A program made the translations under genes and the position numbers. A stretch of 64,000 nt of DNA, taken from positions 434,001 to 498,000 of the forward strand of contig NZ_JAATJI010000001.1 of NCBI RefSeq assembly GCF_011927825.1, in the 5' to 3' direction. This DNA is from Polymorphobacter fuscus (GTDB lineage: Bacteria > Pseudomonadota > Alphaproteobacteria > Sphingomonadales > Sphingomonadaceae). This document shows, one piece after another, positions 9,846 to 19,040 of this stretch; position 1 is the stretch's first letter, and each line of letters starts with the position of its first letter. A model generated the notes under the pieces. That model did not search any database. It was not told the DNA's origin and saw nothing but the letters and a program-made list of their open reading frames with translations.

Positions 9846-12152
9846 TCAGCGCGGCGACGTCTTGAACGCCAGGGTGAGGAGGAAACTGTTGCCCGGACGG
9901 AAGTCGCGATCGCCGATGTAGTCGCGGCGCCAGCTGACGCCGAGGCGGAAACATTCGTCCTCATATTCCGCGCCGATGCGGTGGCGGATGAATTCGAAAC
10001 CATTGCCGGTTGTCAGCGGGTTGCTGGTGGCGGTCGTCAGGTCGACGATCGCCGAGCCGAACACCGACCAGTAGCGGGCAATCGCCACCCGACCGCCGGC
10101 CCGCAATTCTTCTCGATCTTCAAGATCTTCGAGCAGGATGTTGCGATTGAGCTTGATGTAGCCGATCGTCGCATAGGTTTGCGGGCTGCCGATCTGGATA
10201 TCGAACTCGTTGCGTCGCACGGCGAGGTTGCTGCGGTCGACGCGAAAGCGATGGATCAGCTCGAAATATCGACCATATTTCAGGCTGGTTCGCCCGACGA
10301 AGTCGCTCAACTGGTCGGACAGGCCGCTGCCGGCCGGGAAAGCGCTGCCATCGCCGGCAATGCGCACCGACTGGCCGATCTCGCTGGTCAGCGCCCAGCC
10401 GGGCCGATCGAGCGCATAGCCGATGCCATAGGTGATACGTGTTCCGCTTTCGAACTTGTCATAGCCAGGAAAGCGGTTGAGATCGAACAGGTTGATGTCT
10501 TCCAGCTCGATGGCGCGGCTGTCTTCGTTCGGGAAATTTGCATTCTGGGTCGCCGGCGTCGCCACCAGCTGCACCCGCGGCGTGATCGTCTGGGTGCCGC
10601 CCAATGCGGGGCCGGCGAATGGCCATTCGACATCGACTGCTGCCACCGGGATCGCGCGGGCGCGCAGGCCGTCGACGCCGGCATAGGCGGGCAGCGTCGC
10701 CTTGTCGGCGTTGTCGACATGGTAGACATCGCCGCGCATCATCCCGGTGAAGGTCACGCGCTGGCCGATCGGCGTCAGCAGGCTGCGGTCCCAGCGGGCA
10801 AAGGCCAGCGCCCGGGCAACGTCCTGCCCGTCGGTACGGAACAGGTTCATGCTGTTGGCGCCGAAATGCAGCCGGCCGCCAAGGACCAGGTCGCGCGGCC
10901 GCCAGTCATAGTCGATCAGTGGCAGCACGAACGGGATTTCGCCGGCCCGGTCGGTGATCCGCAGACCCTGGAACGCCCAGGCCGCAACTGACAGATAGCT
11001 GTCGCTGGTCTGGCGTTCGAGCGCATAGGTCGACCGCAGCATGTCGTCGAAGCCGAGCCCGTACAGGCGGTTGAACGTATCGTCGGTGGTCAGCCGAACC
11101 GAGAAGCGCGATCGCCATTCGGGTGTATGCTGAAGATTGCCCTTCAGCGCGAAATAGCCGCGAAACCGGTTGCCCTTGTCGACGATGTTGCCGTTAGCAT
11201 CGGCATCGCCGAGCCTTGTGTAGGTGAAAAGGCTGTCGATCTCGATCGGCCCCTTGGCGAACAGGCGCCGGCCCTGGAGCTGCAAGGCCGGGTTGACCGC
11301 CGTATAGAACCACGGCGTCACGGTGATGTCGCGGTCGGGTGCCAGCGCGAAATGATAGGGCAGGCTGATGCCTAGGCCGAGCTGCCGCTGCAGCTTGATT
11401 CCCGGCAGCAGCAGCCCGCTCGCCTGCTTGGCTTCGCCGTCGGGATGCGAAAAGCTTGGCAGGTACATCACCGGCACACCGAACAGCTCGAGGCTGGCGT
11501 TGCGGTACGACAGCCGGTGCTTGCCGCGGTTGTAGCTGATGCGCAGCGCCTTGATCTGCCACGCCGGCGTCTGCGGGCAGCCATCGCTACCCACAACCGC
11601 GCAGGGGCTGTAGACGGCCCGGCGCAGGTTGAAGACCTGGTCGCTGCGCTGCCCCTCGACTGCTGCCAGGCGGCCGCCGTCGTTGAGCACCAGCAGCATG
11701 TTGTCGATGGCGCCGTCGCGCAGGCTGTCGGTCAGTTCGATCCGGTCGCCGAGCGCCTGGTTGCCTTCGGGATCGATCGCAACGACGTTGCCGGTGGCGA
11801 TGACGACCCCCGTCAACTGATTATATTCGATGGCATCGGCCGCCAGCCGCCAGGCGTCGCGGTTCAACCGGACATTGCCGCTCGCCGTGACGATCTGGCC
11901 GCGGTCGTCGTAGCGCATTTCATCGGCGGCAAAGCCGATCACATCGCCCTCGGCGACGGGAGCACCACCGTCGCGTGGCAAAGGCACGGTGCTGCCCGGT
12001 ATCACCACCGGCGATTCGGCAGGGGGCATGCTGACCCCTGACGGGGCCTGGGCCCGCCCGGGCGCGGCGAAGCCGATGGTAAAAGACAGGGTGGCGGTCG
12101 CCAGCAGGACAGGACGCAGGGACAAGCGACGCTTTCGAGGGCCGGGACGCAC
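9846..12152 (-). CDS. lptD: LPS-assembly outer-membrane protein LptD
   Basis: LptD is the outer-membrane barrel that, with LptE, inserts lipopolysaccharide in the outer leaflet. The 768-residue precursor has a signal peptide ending near GRAQA (about residue 35), an LptA-like jellyroll (about 70-165, repeating DRGQIVTASGNVRL and GVVIATGNVVA), then a long beta-rich barrel finishing with an aromatic-poor strand LTLAFKTSPR. Two Cys pairs in the first barrel part (YSPCAVVGSDGCPQ) could be disulfides. The only plausible start is GTG at 12152. It is divergent from pepA and heads the surA-pdxA-rsmA series with a 139-base gap before surA. Confidence 0.93.
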   Translation of the reverse strand: MRPGPRKRRLSLRPVLLATATLSFTIGFAAPGRAQAPSGVSMPPAESPVVIPGSTVPLPRDGGAPVAEGDVIGFAADEMRYDDRGQIVTASGNVRLNRDAWRLAADAIEYNQLTGVVIATGNVVAIDPEGNQALGDRIELTDSLRDGAIDNMLLVLNDGGRLAAVEGQRSDQVFNLRRAVYSPCAVVGSDGCPQTPAWQIKALRISYNRGKHRLSYRNASLELFGVPVMYLPSFSHPDGEAKQASGLLLPGIKLQRQLGLGISLPYHFALAPDRDITVTPWFYTAVNPALQLQGRRLFAKGPIEIDSLFTYTRLGDADANGNIVDKGNRFRGYFALKGNLQHTPEWRSRFSVRLTTDDTFNRLYGLGFDDMLRSTYALERQTSDSYLSVAAWAFQGLRITDRAGEIPFVLPLIDYDWRPRDLVLGGRLHFGANSMNLFRTDGQDVARALAFARWDRSLLTPIGQRVTFTGMMRGDVYHVDNADKATLPAYAGVDGLRARAIPVAAVDVEWPFAGPALGGTQTITPRVQLVATPATQNANFPNEDSRAIELEDINLFDLNRFPGYDKFESGTRITYGIGYALDRPGWALTSEIGQSVRIAGDGSAFPAGSGLSDQLSDFVGRTSLKYGRYFELIHRFRVDRSNLAVRRNEFDIQIGSPQTYATIGYIKLNRNILLEDLEDREELRAGGRVAIARYWSVFGSAIVDLTTATSNPLTTGNGFEFIRHRIGAEYEDECFRLGVSWRRDYIGDRDFRPGNSFLLTLAFKTSPR

Positions 12153-12267
12153 TTGCTGCGCTTAGCTGCCCCGATCCGATACGTCCACCATGCAATGGAC
12201 ATTTTGCCATGTTTGCGCCGGCATCGCGTGCGGACTAAACCGTCGGGCATCGCTTGAAGGACTCGCA
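12153..12267. promoter_or_regulatory. Divergent promoter region between lptD and pepA
   Basis: This 115-base gap must hold the start signals for both lptD (minus) and pepA (plus). A small inverted repeat GTCCA-N8-TGGAC sits in it. I cannot assign a -10/-35 with confidence. Confidence 0.4.
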
Positions 12268-13758
12268 ATGCTCAATCTTGGTTACCCCGATACACCCGCA
12301 GCCGACCCCCATGCGCAGGTCGTGCTTGCCGGGCCCGACATGATGCTCAGCGCGGCGGCGGCGGCGGCCGATACGGCGAGCGAAGGCCGGCTGAAGCTGG
12401 CATTGTCCACGGCGCGTTTCGAAGGCGACGCGGGTGCGGTCGTCGAAATCATCGGTGCCGCCGGCATCGCTGCGACCCGGCTTCTGGTCATCGGCATGGG
12501 CCCAGGCGAAAAGGCCGATGCGGCCGTGTTCGAAAAGATCGGTGGTGCCATTGCCGCCCGGCTGCTGACCAGCGGCGAAACCCGTGTCTCGATCGACCTG
12601 TCCGGCATCACCGCGGCGCTGCCACTTGCCAATGCGGCGGCGCATCTTGGCCATGGCGCGATGTTGCGCAGCTACCGGTTCGATAAATATCGCACCACGA
12701 TGAAGGCCAAGGCGAAACCGACGCTCGATCAGCTCGATATTTTGGGTGTCTCCGGCGCGCAGGTCGCCCAGGCCGAACTGACCGCCATTGCGGCAGGGGT
12801 CGAGCGCACCCGCAACCTCGTCAGCGAGCCGGCGAACATCATTTACCCCGAGAGCTTTGTCGAAAGCGCGCGCGACCTCGCCGATCTCGGCATCGAACTG
12901 ACCGTACTCGGGGAGCCGGAAATGCAGGCGCTCGGCATGGGCGCCTTGCTCGGCGTGTCGCAGGGTTCGCGCCGTGCGCCGCGGCTGATGGCGATGCGCT
13001 GGAACGGCACCGGCAGTCCTGATGCCAGGCCCGTCGTTCTCGTCGGCAAGGGTGTCACGTTCGATACCGGCGGGATCAGCATCAAGCCTGCAGCCGGCAT
13101 GGAAGACATGAAATGGGACATGGGCGGGGCCGGCGCCGTTACCGGTGCCATGCACGCGCTGGCAGCGCGGAAGTCGAAATCGCACGTCATCGGCGTCGTC
13201 GGGCTGGTCGAGAACATGCCCGATGGCAATGCCCAGCGCCCCGGCGATGTCGTCACCAGCATGAATGGCCAGACCATCGAGGTTATCAACACCGATGCCG
13301 AGGGCCGGCTGGTCCTGTGCGACGCGATCTGGTGGGCGCAGGAACAATATGATCCCGAGGTCGTCGTCGATCTGGCGACGCTGACCGGCGCCATCATCGT
13401 CAGCCTGGGCCATGAATATGGCGGGCTGTTCTGCAACGACGACGGCCTTGCGATGCAGCTGCAGAAAGCGGGCGAGACCAGCGGCGAGAAACTCTGGCGC
13501 ATGCCGCTGGGGGATGCCTTCGACAGCCTGATCGACAGCCCGATCGCCGACATGAAGAATGTCGGTCCGCGCAACGGCGGGTCGATCACCGCGGCGCAGT
13601 TCATCAAGCGGTTTGTGAAGCCCGGCGTCAAATGGGCACATCTCGACATTGCCGGCATGGTCTGGGCCGACAAGGCGGGAACCCTGTTCGACAAGGGCGC
13701 CACGGGCTATGGCGTGCGTCTGCTCGACCGCTTCATCGCCGAAAATCACGAAGCCTGA
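12268..13758 (+). CDS. pepA: Leucyl aminopeptidase (M17 family)
   Basis: Cytosolic two-metal aminopeptidase that removes N-terminal residues during peptide turnover. The protein has 496 residues, the normal size: an N-terminal macro-like domain to about 170, then the catalytic domain with VGKGVTFDTGGIS (from 259; Lys261 and Asp metal ligands) and the M17 signature NTDAEGRL at 341-348. GAAGGA precedes the ATG. holC follows 28 bases later, as in the pepA-holC arrangement of many Proteobacteria. In E. coli PepA also binds DNA; that role is not inferable here. Confidence 0.96.
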   Translation: MLNLGYPDTPAADPHAQVVLAGPDMMLSAAAAAADTASEGRLKLALSTARFEGDAGAVVEIIGAAGIAATRLLVIGMGPGEKADAAVFEKIGGAIAARLLTSGETRVSIDLSGITAALPLANAAAHLGHGAMLRSYRFDKYRTTMKAKAKPTLDQLDILGVSGAQVAQAELTAIAAGVERTRNLVSEPANIIYPESFVESARDLADLGIELTVLGEPEMQALGMGALLGVSQGSRRAPRLMAMRWNGTGSPDARPVVLVGKGVTFDTGGISIKPAAGMEDMKWDMGGAGAVTGAMHALAARKSKSHVIGVVGLVENMPDGNAQRPGDVVTSMNGQTIEVINTDAEGRLVLCDAIWWAQEQYDPEVVVDLATLTGAIIVSLGHEYGGLFCNDDGLAMQLQKAGETSGEKLWRMPLGDAFDSLIDSPIADMKNVGPRNGGSITAAQFIKRFVKPGVKWAHLDIAGMVWADKAGTLFDKGATGYGVRLLDRFIAENHEA

Positions 13759-13786
13759 GCCGACCATCACCGGAAGGCACAGGGCC

Positions 13787-14242
13787 GTGATCGACGTCGG
13801 CTTCTACCAGCTCGCGCAGCGGCGGGCCGAGGCGGTGTTGCCGCCGCTCGTCACCAAGGCGCTCGCAGCCGGTCATCGGCTCGTCATCCGCAGCCAGGAC
13901 GCGGCGCTGTTGGCGCGCCTCGATCTGGCGCTGTGGAACTTTGCGCCCGACAGCTTCCTGCCCCATGGCATTGAGGCGGAGATCGAGGCAGGCCGGGCAG
14001 CATCGCAGCCGGTGCTGCTGACCGCTGCGCCGTTGCCGGCGGCCAATGGCGCCGATTGCCTGGCGCAGGTCGGTGACGATCTGCCCGATGATTTCACCGG
14101 CCTGTCGCGGGTGATGTACCTGTTCGACGCGGATGCCGTGGAGACGGCTCGAGCGCGCTGGCGGCTGGTGTCGCGCAGCGAAGGGTTGCGGCCGATCTAT
14201 TGGCGGGAAACTGACGGTGGGCGGTTCGAAAAGGCAGCATGA
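13787..14242 (+). CDS. holC: DNA polymerase III chi subunit
   Basis: Chi links the clamp loader to SSB on the lagging strand. The 151-residue product matches the family: VDVGFYQL start with the chi-type N-terminus, RLVIRSQD, LWNFAPDSFLPHG, and PVLLTAAP, followed by the late FDADAVETARARWR helix. Start is GTG with GGAAGG about ten bases upstream; longer in-frame versions would run back into pepA. Context after pepA supports the call. Confidence 0.9.
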   Translation: MIDVGFYQLAQRRAEAVLPPLVTKALAAGHRLVIRSQDAALLARLDLALWNFAPDSFLPHGIEAEIEAGRAASQPVLLTAAPLPAANGADCLAQVGDDLPDDFTGLSRVMYLFDADAVETARARWRLVSRSEGLRPIYWRETDGGRFEKAA

Positions 14243-14337
14243 CGGCGGTTTTTGCGGGAATCCTTGCCATCCGAAGCGGCCACCGCTAGGGGAGCGGCGC
14301 TTTCCACCCCTTTCTATTGTAATAACGGAGTTCTCCC

Positions 14338-14760
14338 GTGGCCATCACGCGCACCTTTTCGATCATCAAGCCCGACGCCACCCGCCGCAACCTGACCGGC
14401 GCCATCAACGCCATGATCGAAGGCGCCGGCCTGCGCATCGTCGCGCAAAAGCGTCTGCAACTGACCCAGGCCCAGGCCGAAGGCTTTTACGCCGTCCACC
14501 GCGAACGCGGCTTTTTTGGTGAACTCGTTGCGTTCATGATCTCGGGTCCGGTCGTCGTCCAGGTTCTGGAAGGCGAAGACGCCGTTCCGGCCTATCGCGC
14601 CATCATGGGCGCCACCAACCCCGCCAATGCCGATGCCGGTACCATCCGCAAGATCCACGCCGAATCGATCGAGGCCAATTCGGTTCATGGTTCGGACAGT
14701 GACGAAAACGCCGCGACCGAAATCGCCTATTTCTTCGCCCAGACCGAAATCACCGGCTAA
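14338..14760 (+). CDS. ndk: Nucleoside diphosphate kinase
   Basis: Ndk moves the gamma phosphate from ATP to other nucleoside diphosphates through a phosphohistidine. The 140-residue protein is standard in length, and the active-site histidine is His117 in NSVHGSDS, the same number as in E. coli. [14 protein letters not shown] opens the domain. It begins with GTG preceded by ACGGAG. The flanking hairpin at 14767 is shared with the converging purN gene. Confidence 0.97.
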   Translation: MAITRTFSIIKPDATRRNLTGAINAMIEGAGLRIVAQKRLQLTQAQAEGFYAVHRERGFFGELVAFMISGPVVVQVLEGEDAVPAYRAIMGATNPANADAGTIRKIHAESIEANSVHGSDSDENAATEIAYFFAQTEITG

Positions 14761-14766
14761 GGCGTC

Positions 14767-14796
14767 GCGCCCTCCCCGGTCGGGGGAGGGCGTCGC
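14767..14796. terminator. Hairpin between converging ndk and purN
   Basis: GCCCTCCCC pairs with GGGGAGGGC around a short loop. It lies just after the ndk stop and just before the purN stop, and there is no T run, so efficiency is uncertain. It may serve both directions. Confidence 0.5.
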
Positions 14797-14797
14797 T

Positions 14798-15739
14798 TCA
14801 GAAGTCCAGCATCGCCGCCAGCCGCTTCGGCGCACTCGCCCGCCAGCTGCGCGCCAGCCAGTCGCCGATATGATCCCAGTCGACCGCGCCGCGGTCCAAG
14901 CGGATGCCGATCCAGCCGGACGGGCCGAAATAGGCCGGCCGATAGTAAAGCTCTGGGTCGTTCTCGATCAGCTGGGCCTGTTCCTCGACGCCGCTGGCCT
15001 TGACCAGCAGGCCCGTCACGCCATTGCCGTGATGATCATGGCTGAAATAGGCAAAGAATTTGCCGCCCTGGACGAAGAAGCCGGGTGCACCATGGGAAAG
15101 TCTCTCGCCCGCCTCCGGCAACGCCAGCGCCAGCGCGCGAACCCTGGCGAGCTGCGCGTCCACCCCGGTTGTACCGCTGACCAGCTCGGCCAGCACGCGC
15201 GGATAGAGTTGGTGTTCGGCATAGTGGACACGATCGGCGAGTGTTTCGGGCGTATCGCCGGCGATGACCGCCACCCGGGCCTGCCCCAAGATCGGTCCGT
15301 CATCGAGGGCCGGGGTCACCAGATGCACGGTGCAGCCGGTCGCGGTTTCCCCGGCCGCCAGCACGGCTTCATGGACGTCGAGCCCCTTGTGCAGCGGCAG
15401 CAATGACGGGTGGATGTTGAGGCACCGTCCCGCCCAGCTGGCGACAAAGCCTTCCGATAACAGCCGCATATAGCCGGCGAGCGCCACATACTGCACCTCG
15501 GCGCGCTCCAGCTCGGCGTCGATGATCGCGTCGAATTCGGCACGCTTGAGCCCCTGATGCGCGCGGGCAAAGACCGGCACCCCTTCGGCACGTGCAAGCG
15601 CCAGCCCGGGCGCGTCGGGCACGTTCGATGCCACCAGCACGATTTCATAGGGGCAGTCGGGCGCATGCGACGCGTAGAGCAAGGCTGCCATGTTCGACCC
15701 GCGGCCCGAAATCAGCACCGCGACCCGCGCCCTAGCCAT
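14798..15739 (-). CDS. purN: PurN with a C-terminal YjbR/MmcQ-like extension
   Basis: Residues 1 to about 190 are glycinamide ribonucleotide formyltransferase, which adds a formyl group from 10-formyl-THF to GAR in purine synthesis. The active-site triad is intact: Asn108 and His110 in NIHPSLLP and Asp146 in ALDDGPI. The usual PurN ends near 190-215 residues, but this frame runs on to 313. Residues about 197-305 ([47 protein letters not shown]) look like a YjbR/MmcQ fold, normally a separate small protein. No stop or frameshift separates the parts. ATG at 15739 overlaps the purM stop by eight bases. Confidence 0.88.
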   Translation of the reverse strand: MARARVAVLISGRGSNMAALLYASHAPDCPYEIVLVASNVPDAPGLALARAEGVPVFARAHQGLKRAEFDAIIDAELERAEVQYVALAGYMRLLSEGFVASWAGRCLNIHPSLLPLHKGLDVHEAVLAAGETATGCTVHLVTPALDDGPILGQARVAVIAGDTPETLADRVHYAEHQLYPRVLAELVSGTTGVDAQLARVRALALALPEAGERLSHGAPGFFVQGGKFFAYFSHDHHGNGVTGLLVKASGVEEQAQLIENDPELYYRPAYFGPSGWIGIRLDRGAVDWDHIGDWLARSWRASAPKRLAAMLDF

Positions 15740-16820
15740 CGTGCGATGCCGTCCACGCCGCATCGGCGCCCCAAAGCCCGGCGGCACCCGATACGTCGCA
15801 GCCCTTGGTGCCGGCCTCGATCCGCCCGATGACAGCGGCGCCTTCGCCCGCGGCTACCAGCGCCGCGACCACGGCATCGGCGCGATCGGCGGCCACGACC
15901 ACCACCATGCCCGTGCCGCAATTGAAGGTCCGCGCCATTTCGCCCGGCGCGATGCCGCCTTCGCTGCGCAGCCAGTCGAACAGCGGCGACAGGGCAGGGG
16001 CGCTGACCACCGCGCGCGCGCCGGCCGGCAGCACCCGGGGAATATTCTCGAGGAACCCGCCGCCGGTGATATGCGCCATCGCCTTGATGCTGCCGGCCCG
16101 CACCAGCGGCAGCAGCGCCTTCACATAGATGCGGGTCGGCACGAGCAGCGCCTCGGCCAATGTCACGGTCGGATCGAACGGCGCCGGTGCCGCAAGATCA
16201 TGCATCCGAAGCGACAGGATGCGGCGGATCAGCGAATAGCCGTTCGAATGCGCCCCCGATGACGCAACGCCGATCAGCACATCGCCCGTCCCGACATCGG
16301 CGCCAGTCAGTTGTTCACCACGCTCGACCGCGCCGACCGAAAATCCCGCCAGATCATAATCACCATCGGCATACATGCCCGGCATTTCGGCGGTTTCGCC
16401 GCCGATCAGCGCGCAGCCGGCGATGCGGCAGCCTTCGGCAATGCCGGCGACGACCGATGACGCCACGGCCAGATCGAGTTTGCCGCTCGCGAAGTAATCG
16501 AGAAAGAACAGCGGCTCGGCACCCTGGACGATCAGATCGTTGACGCACATCGCCACCAGATCGATGCCGACACCATCGTGGCGGCCGGTGTCGATGGCCA
16601 GTTTCAACTTTGTGCCAACGCCGTCATTGGCAGCGACCAGCAGCGGATCCTTGTAGCCGGCGGCCTTGGGGTCGAAGAAGCCGCCAAAGCCGCCAAGCTC
16701 GGCATCGGCCCCCGGGCGCGCGGTGGCCCGGGCGAGCGGCGCGATCATCTTCACCAGCGCGTTGCCGGCGGCAATCGATACGCCGGCATCGGCATAGGTC
16801 AACGGTTTGTGGTTCGACAT
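15732..16820 (-). CDS. purM: Phosphoribosylformylglycinamidine cyclo-ligase (AIR synthetase)
   Basis: PurM closes the imidazole ring to make AIR using ATP. The 362 residues include [15 protein letters not shown] at the N-terminus, the ATP/substrate loop [39 protein letters not shown] and the late [15 protein letters not shown] signature. It is the first gene of a purM-purN pair that overlaps by eight bases, so the two steps are co-expressed. It is divergent from the DUF2066-type gene at 16900, with a 79-base gap. Confidence 0.96.
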   Translation of the reverse strand: MSNHKPLTYADAGVSIAAGNALVKMIAPLARATARPGADAELGGFGGFFDPKAAGYKDPLLVAANDGVGTKLKLAIDTGRHDGVGIDLVAMCVNDLIVQGAEPLFFLDYFASGKLDLAVASSVVAGIAEGCRIAGCALIGGETAEMPGMYADGDYDLAGFSVGAVERGEQLTGADVGTGDVLIGVASSGAHSNGYSLIRRILSLRMHDLAAPAPFDPTVTLAEALLVPTRIYVKALLPLVRAGSIKAMAHITGGGFLENIPRVLPAGARAVVSAPALSPLFDWLRSEGGIAPGEMARTFNCGTGMVVVVAADRADAVVAALVAAGEGAAVIGRIEAGTKGCDVSGAAGLWGADAAWTASHDG

Positions 16821-16899
16821 GGCCCGTCCTTAGCGCCGGCACCGCGCAGGGCCAAGCTTCTCGCTTGGCATTCCGCCTCTTGTCGCTAGAACGGCCGGC

Positions 16900-18231
16900 G
16901 TGAGAATGCTGATCCGCCTGATTTTGTGGTTCGCCCTTGGGCTGGCGGCGCCTGTCCTGGCGCAAAACACCAGCGGCAGCGCCTATGCCATCGGCGGCAT
17001 CGATGTCGATGTCGTCGGTCCCAATACCCAGTCGGCGCGCATGGCCGGATATCGCATCGCCCAGCGCAAGGCGTGGCCTCTGCTGTGGTCGCGCCTCACC
17101 GGCGGTCCGGCCACGGCCGCGCCGCGCCTGACCGACGCACAGCTCGATGCCATGGTGTCGGGCATCGAAAGCCAGGGCGAGCGGTTTTCGCAGACGCGCT
17201 ATATCGCCCGCCTGGGAGTCGTGTTCGACCGCTCGCGGGCTGCCACGCATCTGGGTGCGACGGGCGCCGGCCTGCACTCCCCGCCGATGCTGCTGCTGCC
17301 ACTGTTCAACGATGGCGGCGCGGCCAAGATCTACCAGGCGCGCACGCCGTGGCGGGCGGCATGGGACCGTTTTCGCGAGAATGTCACGCCGCTCGATTAT
17401 GTCTTCGCCACCGGCTCGGCAAGTGACAACATCTTGCTGACGACGTGGCAGGTGACGCGCCCTGACCGCAGCAGCTGGCGCAACGTCCTTACCCGCTATG
17501 ATGCCGTCCAGGTGCTGGTGCCGGAAGCACGGTTGACCAGGGCATGGCCGGGCGGCCCGATCACCGGGCTTTTCATCGCGCGGGAGGGGCCGGACGCCCG
17601 TGAGCTCGGGCGTTTCACCCTGACTTCTGCCAGCCCCGAGGCGCTCGACGCGATGCTTGACACCGCCGTTCGCCAGATCGACGAGATCTATGCGGTCGCG
17701 CTGCGCGACGGTCGGCTGCAGAGCGAGCCCGATCTGGCGCTGGAACTGGCGCCGCTGGTCGGCGCCGGGCCGCTGATCGGTGCTCCCGTCGCCACCGGCG
17801 CCGACGACGGCACCGGACTGGCAGCGACGATCGAGGCCGCGGTCGCCACGCCCGACGCTGCGACGGTGACGGCGCTCGAAGCGCTGGTCCGCCAGACTCC
17901 GGGGGTGACATCGGTGACGATCACCAGCATGTCGCTGGGCGGCACGTCGCGGATGATGATCGGTTATGATGTCGCGCGCGATTCGCTCGATTATGCACTC
18001 GACGGCAAGGGGCTAAGGCTGGTCACCACCAACGACCAGACACTGTTGCGCCGCCGCTTGCCGGACGAGCCGCCAGTCCCCGCGCCGCGACCGCCGGTCA
18101 TCGTTTCGCCCGATACTGCTGTCAGCGCCGAAGGCCAGATCGAAACGGTCGACCCTGCGCGTGCGGCGCCGCCGCCCGTCCGTGCGCCCGCCCCGCCAGC
18201 GACCCGGCCGCCGTCCGGCGAGGCCATGTGA
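16900..18231 (+). CDS. Exported DUF2066-type protein
   Basis: Protein of 443 residues (441 if the ATG at 16906 is used). A signal peptide ends near APVLAQ. The start of the mature protein, IDVDVVGPNTQSARMAGYRIAQRKAW, and the ALDAMLDTAVRQIDEIY segment match what I know of the DUF2066 family. A ferredoxin-like fold is suggested at about 325-390 and a Pro-rich tail follows from about 388. The order purN-purM divergent from DUF2066 then hda is known from Pseudomonas, which supports the call. Probably periplasmic; molecular role unknown. Confidence 0.7.
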   Translation: MRMLIRLILWFALGLAAPVLAQNTSGSAYAIGGIDVDVVGPNTQSARMAGYRIAQRKAWPLLWSRLTGGPATAAPRLTDAQLDAMVSGIESQGERFSQTRYIARLGVVFDRSRAATHLGATGAGLHSPPMLLLPLFNDGGAAKIYQARTPWRAAWDRFRENVTPLDYVFATGSASDNILLTTWQVTRPDRSSWRNVLTRYDAVQVLVPEARLTRAWPGGPITGLFIAREGPDARELGRFTLTSASPEALDAMLDTAVRQIDEIYAVALRDGRLQSEPDLALELAPLVGAGPLIGAPVATGADDGTGLAATIEAAVATPDAATVTALEALVRQTPGVTSVTITSMSLGGTSRMMIGYDVARDSLDYALDGKGLRLVTTNDQTLLRRRLPDEPPVPAPRPPVIVSPDTAVSAEGQIETVDPARAAPPPVRAPAPPATRPPSGEAM

Positions 18232-18376
18232 TCGGCGACCCTGTGCCGTGCTGCGAGCGCGGCATCCGGCCTCTGGGCACAGCCGCTGACGGCATCATGT
18301 GCCCCGCTTCTTCAGTCCGGCTTTGCGGTGGTCTGGCGCAGCATCGCTGGGCCAGGATCGCCGGCGGCAGCGGCAG
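18232..18376 (+). other. Gap between the DUF2066-type gene and hdaA
   Basis: In related genomes a PerM-type transporter gene often lies here. Here only 145 bases remain and I see no ORF with coding character and no terminator. Confidence 0.3.
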
Positions 18377-18994
18377 ATGACGCCGCTGGTAGAGCAACCG
18401 GCGCTGCCGCTCGTCTATCGTCCTCGGCTGTCGGAACAGGATTTCGTCACGTCCGACACCAATCGTGACGCCGTGGCGTGGCTCGCCCGGCCCGACCTCT
18501 GGCCGATGCCGCGCTGTGTGCTGATCGGGCCGGCGGCATCGGGCAAGAGCCACTTGGCCGCGATGTTCGCCGCACGCCAGCCGGCCCTGGTCTTCGACGA
18601 CGCCGACCTTCTGACCGATGGCGAACCGCTGTTCCACGCCTGGAATGCGGCGGACAGGGCGCGACCGTTGCTGATGACGGCCACCCGCATGCCGCGGTTC
18701 TGGGCGCACCGTCTTCCCGACCTTGCCTCCCGTCTTGCAGCGACCCCGCAGGTGCGGCTCGAGGACCCCGACGATGTATTGATCGCCGCCGTGCTGGTGA
18801 AGTGCTTTGCCGATCGCGGGCTGCGGGTCGGGGACGATGTCGTCGCCTGGCTGGTGACGCGGATCGAGCGCAGCTTTGCCGCTGCCACCGACGTCGTCGC
18901 GCGGCTCGACCAGGCGGCCCTGTCGGAACGGCGCGACATCACTGTGCCGATGGCCCGGGCATTGCTCGAGGAACAGGGCGAACTGGGGCTGTAG
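18377..18994 (+). CDS. hdaA: DnaA-inactivator homologue HdaA
   Basis: A 205-residue AAA+ domain related to DnaA but without its DNA-binding domain. HdaA/Hda acts with the sliding clamp to trigger ATP hydrolysis by DnaA and stop re-initiation. The N-terminal QPALPL is a clamp-binding motif like that in Hda. Walker A is GPAASGKSHLA (about 50-60), Walker B is VFDDADLL, and the sensor region TRMPRFWAHRLPDLASRL follows. Start ATG at 18377 gives the clamp motif at residues 8-13. ppk1 follows after 46 bases. Confidence 0.87.
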   Translation: MTPLVEQPALPLVYRPRLSEQDFVTSDTNRDAVAWLARPDLWPMPRCVLIGPAASGKSHLAAMFAARQPALVFDDADLLTDGEPLFHAWNAADRARPLLMTATRMPRFWAHRLPDLASRLAATPQVRLEDPDDVLIAAVLVKCFADRGLRVGDDVVAWLVTRIERSFAAATDVVARLDQAALSERRDITVPMARALLEEQGELGL

Positions 18995-19040
18995 GGCAGC
19001 CTGTCATCGACCTGTGACACAGGCTGGCGTATGAAAGACC

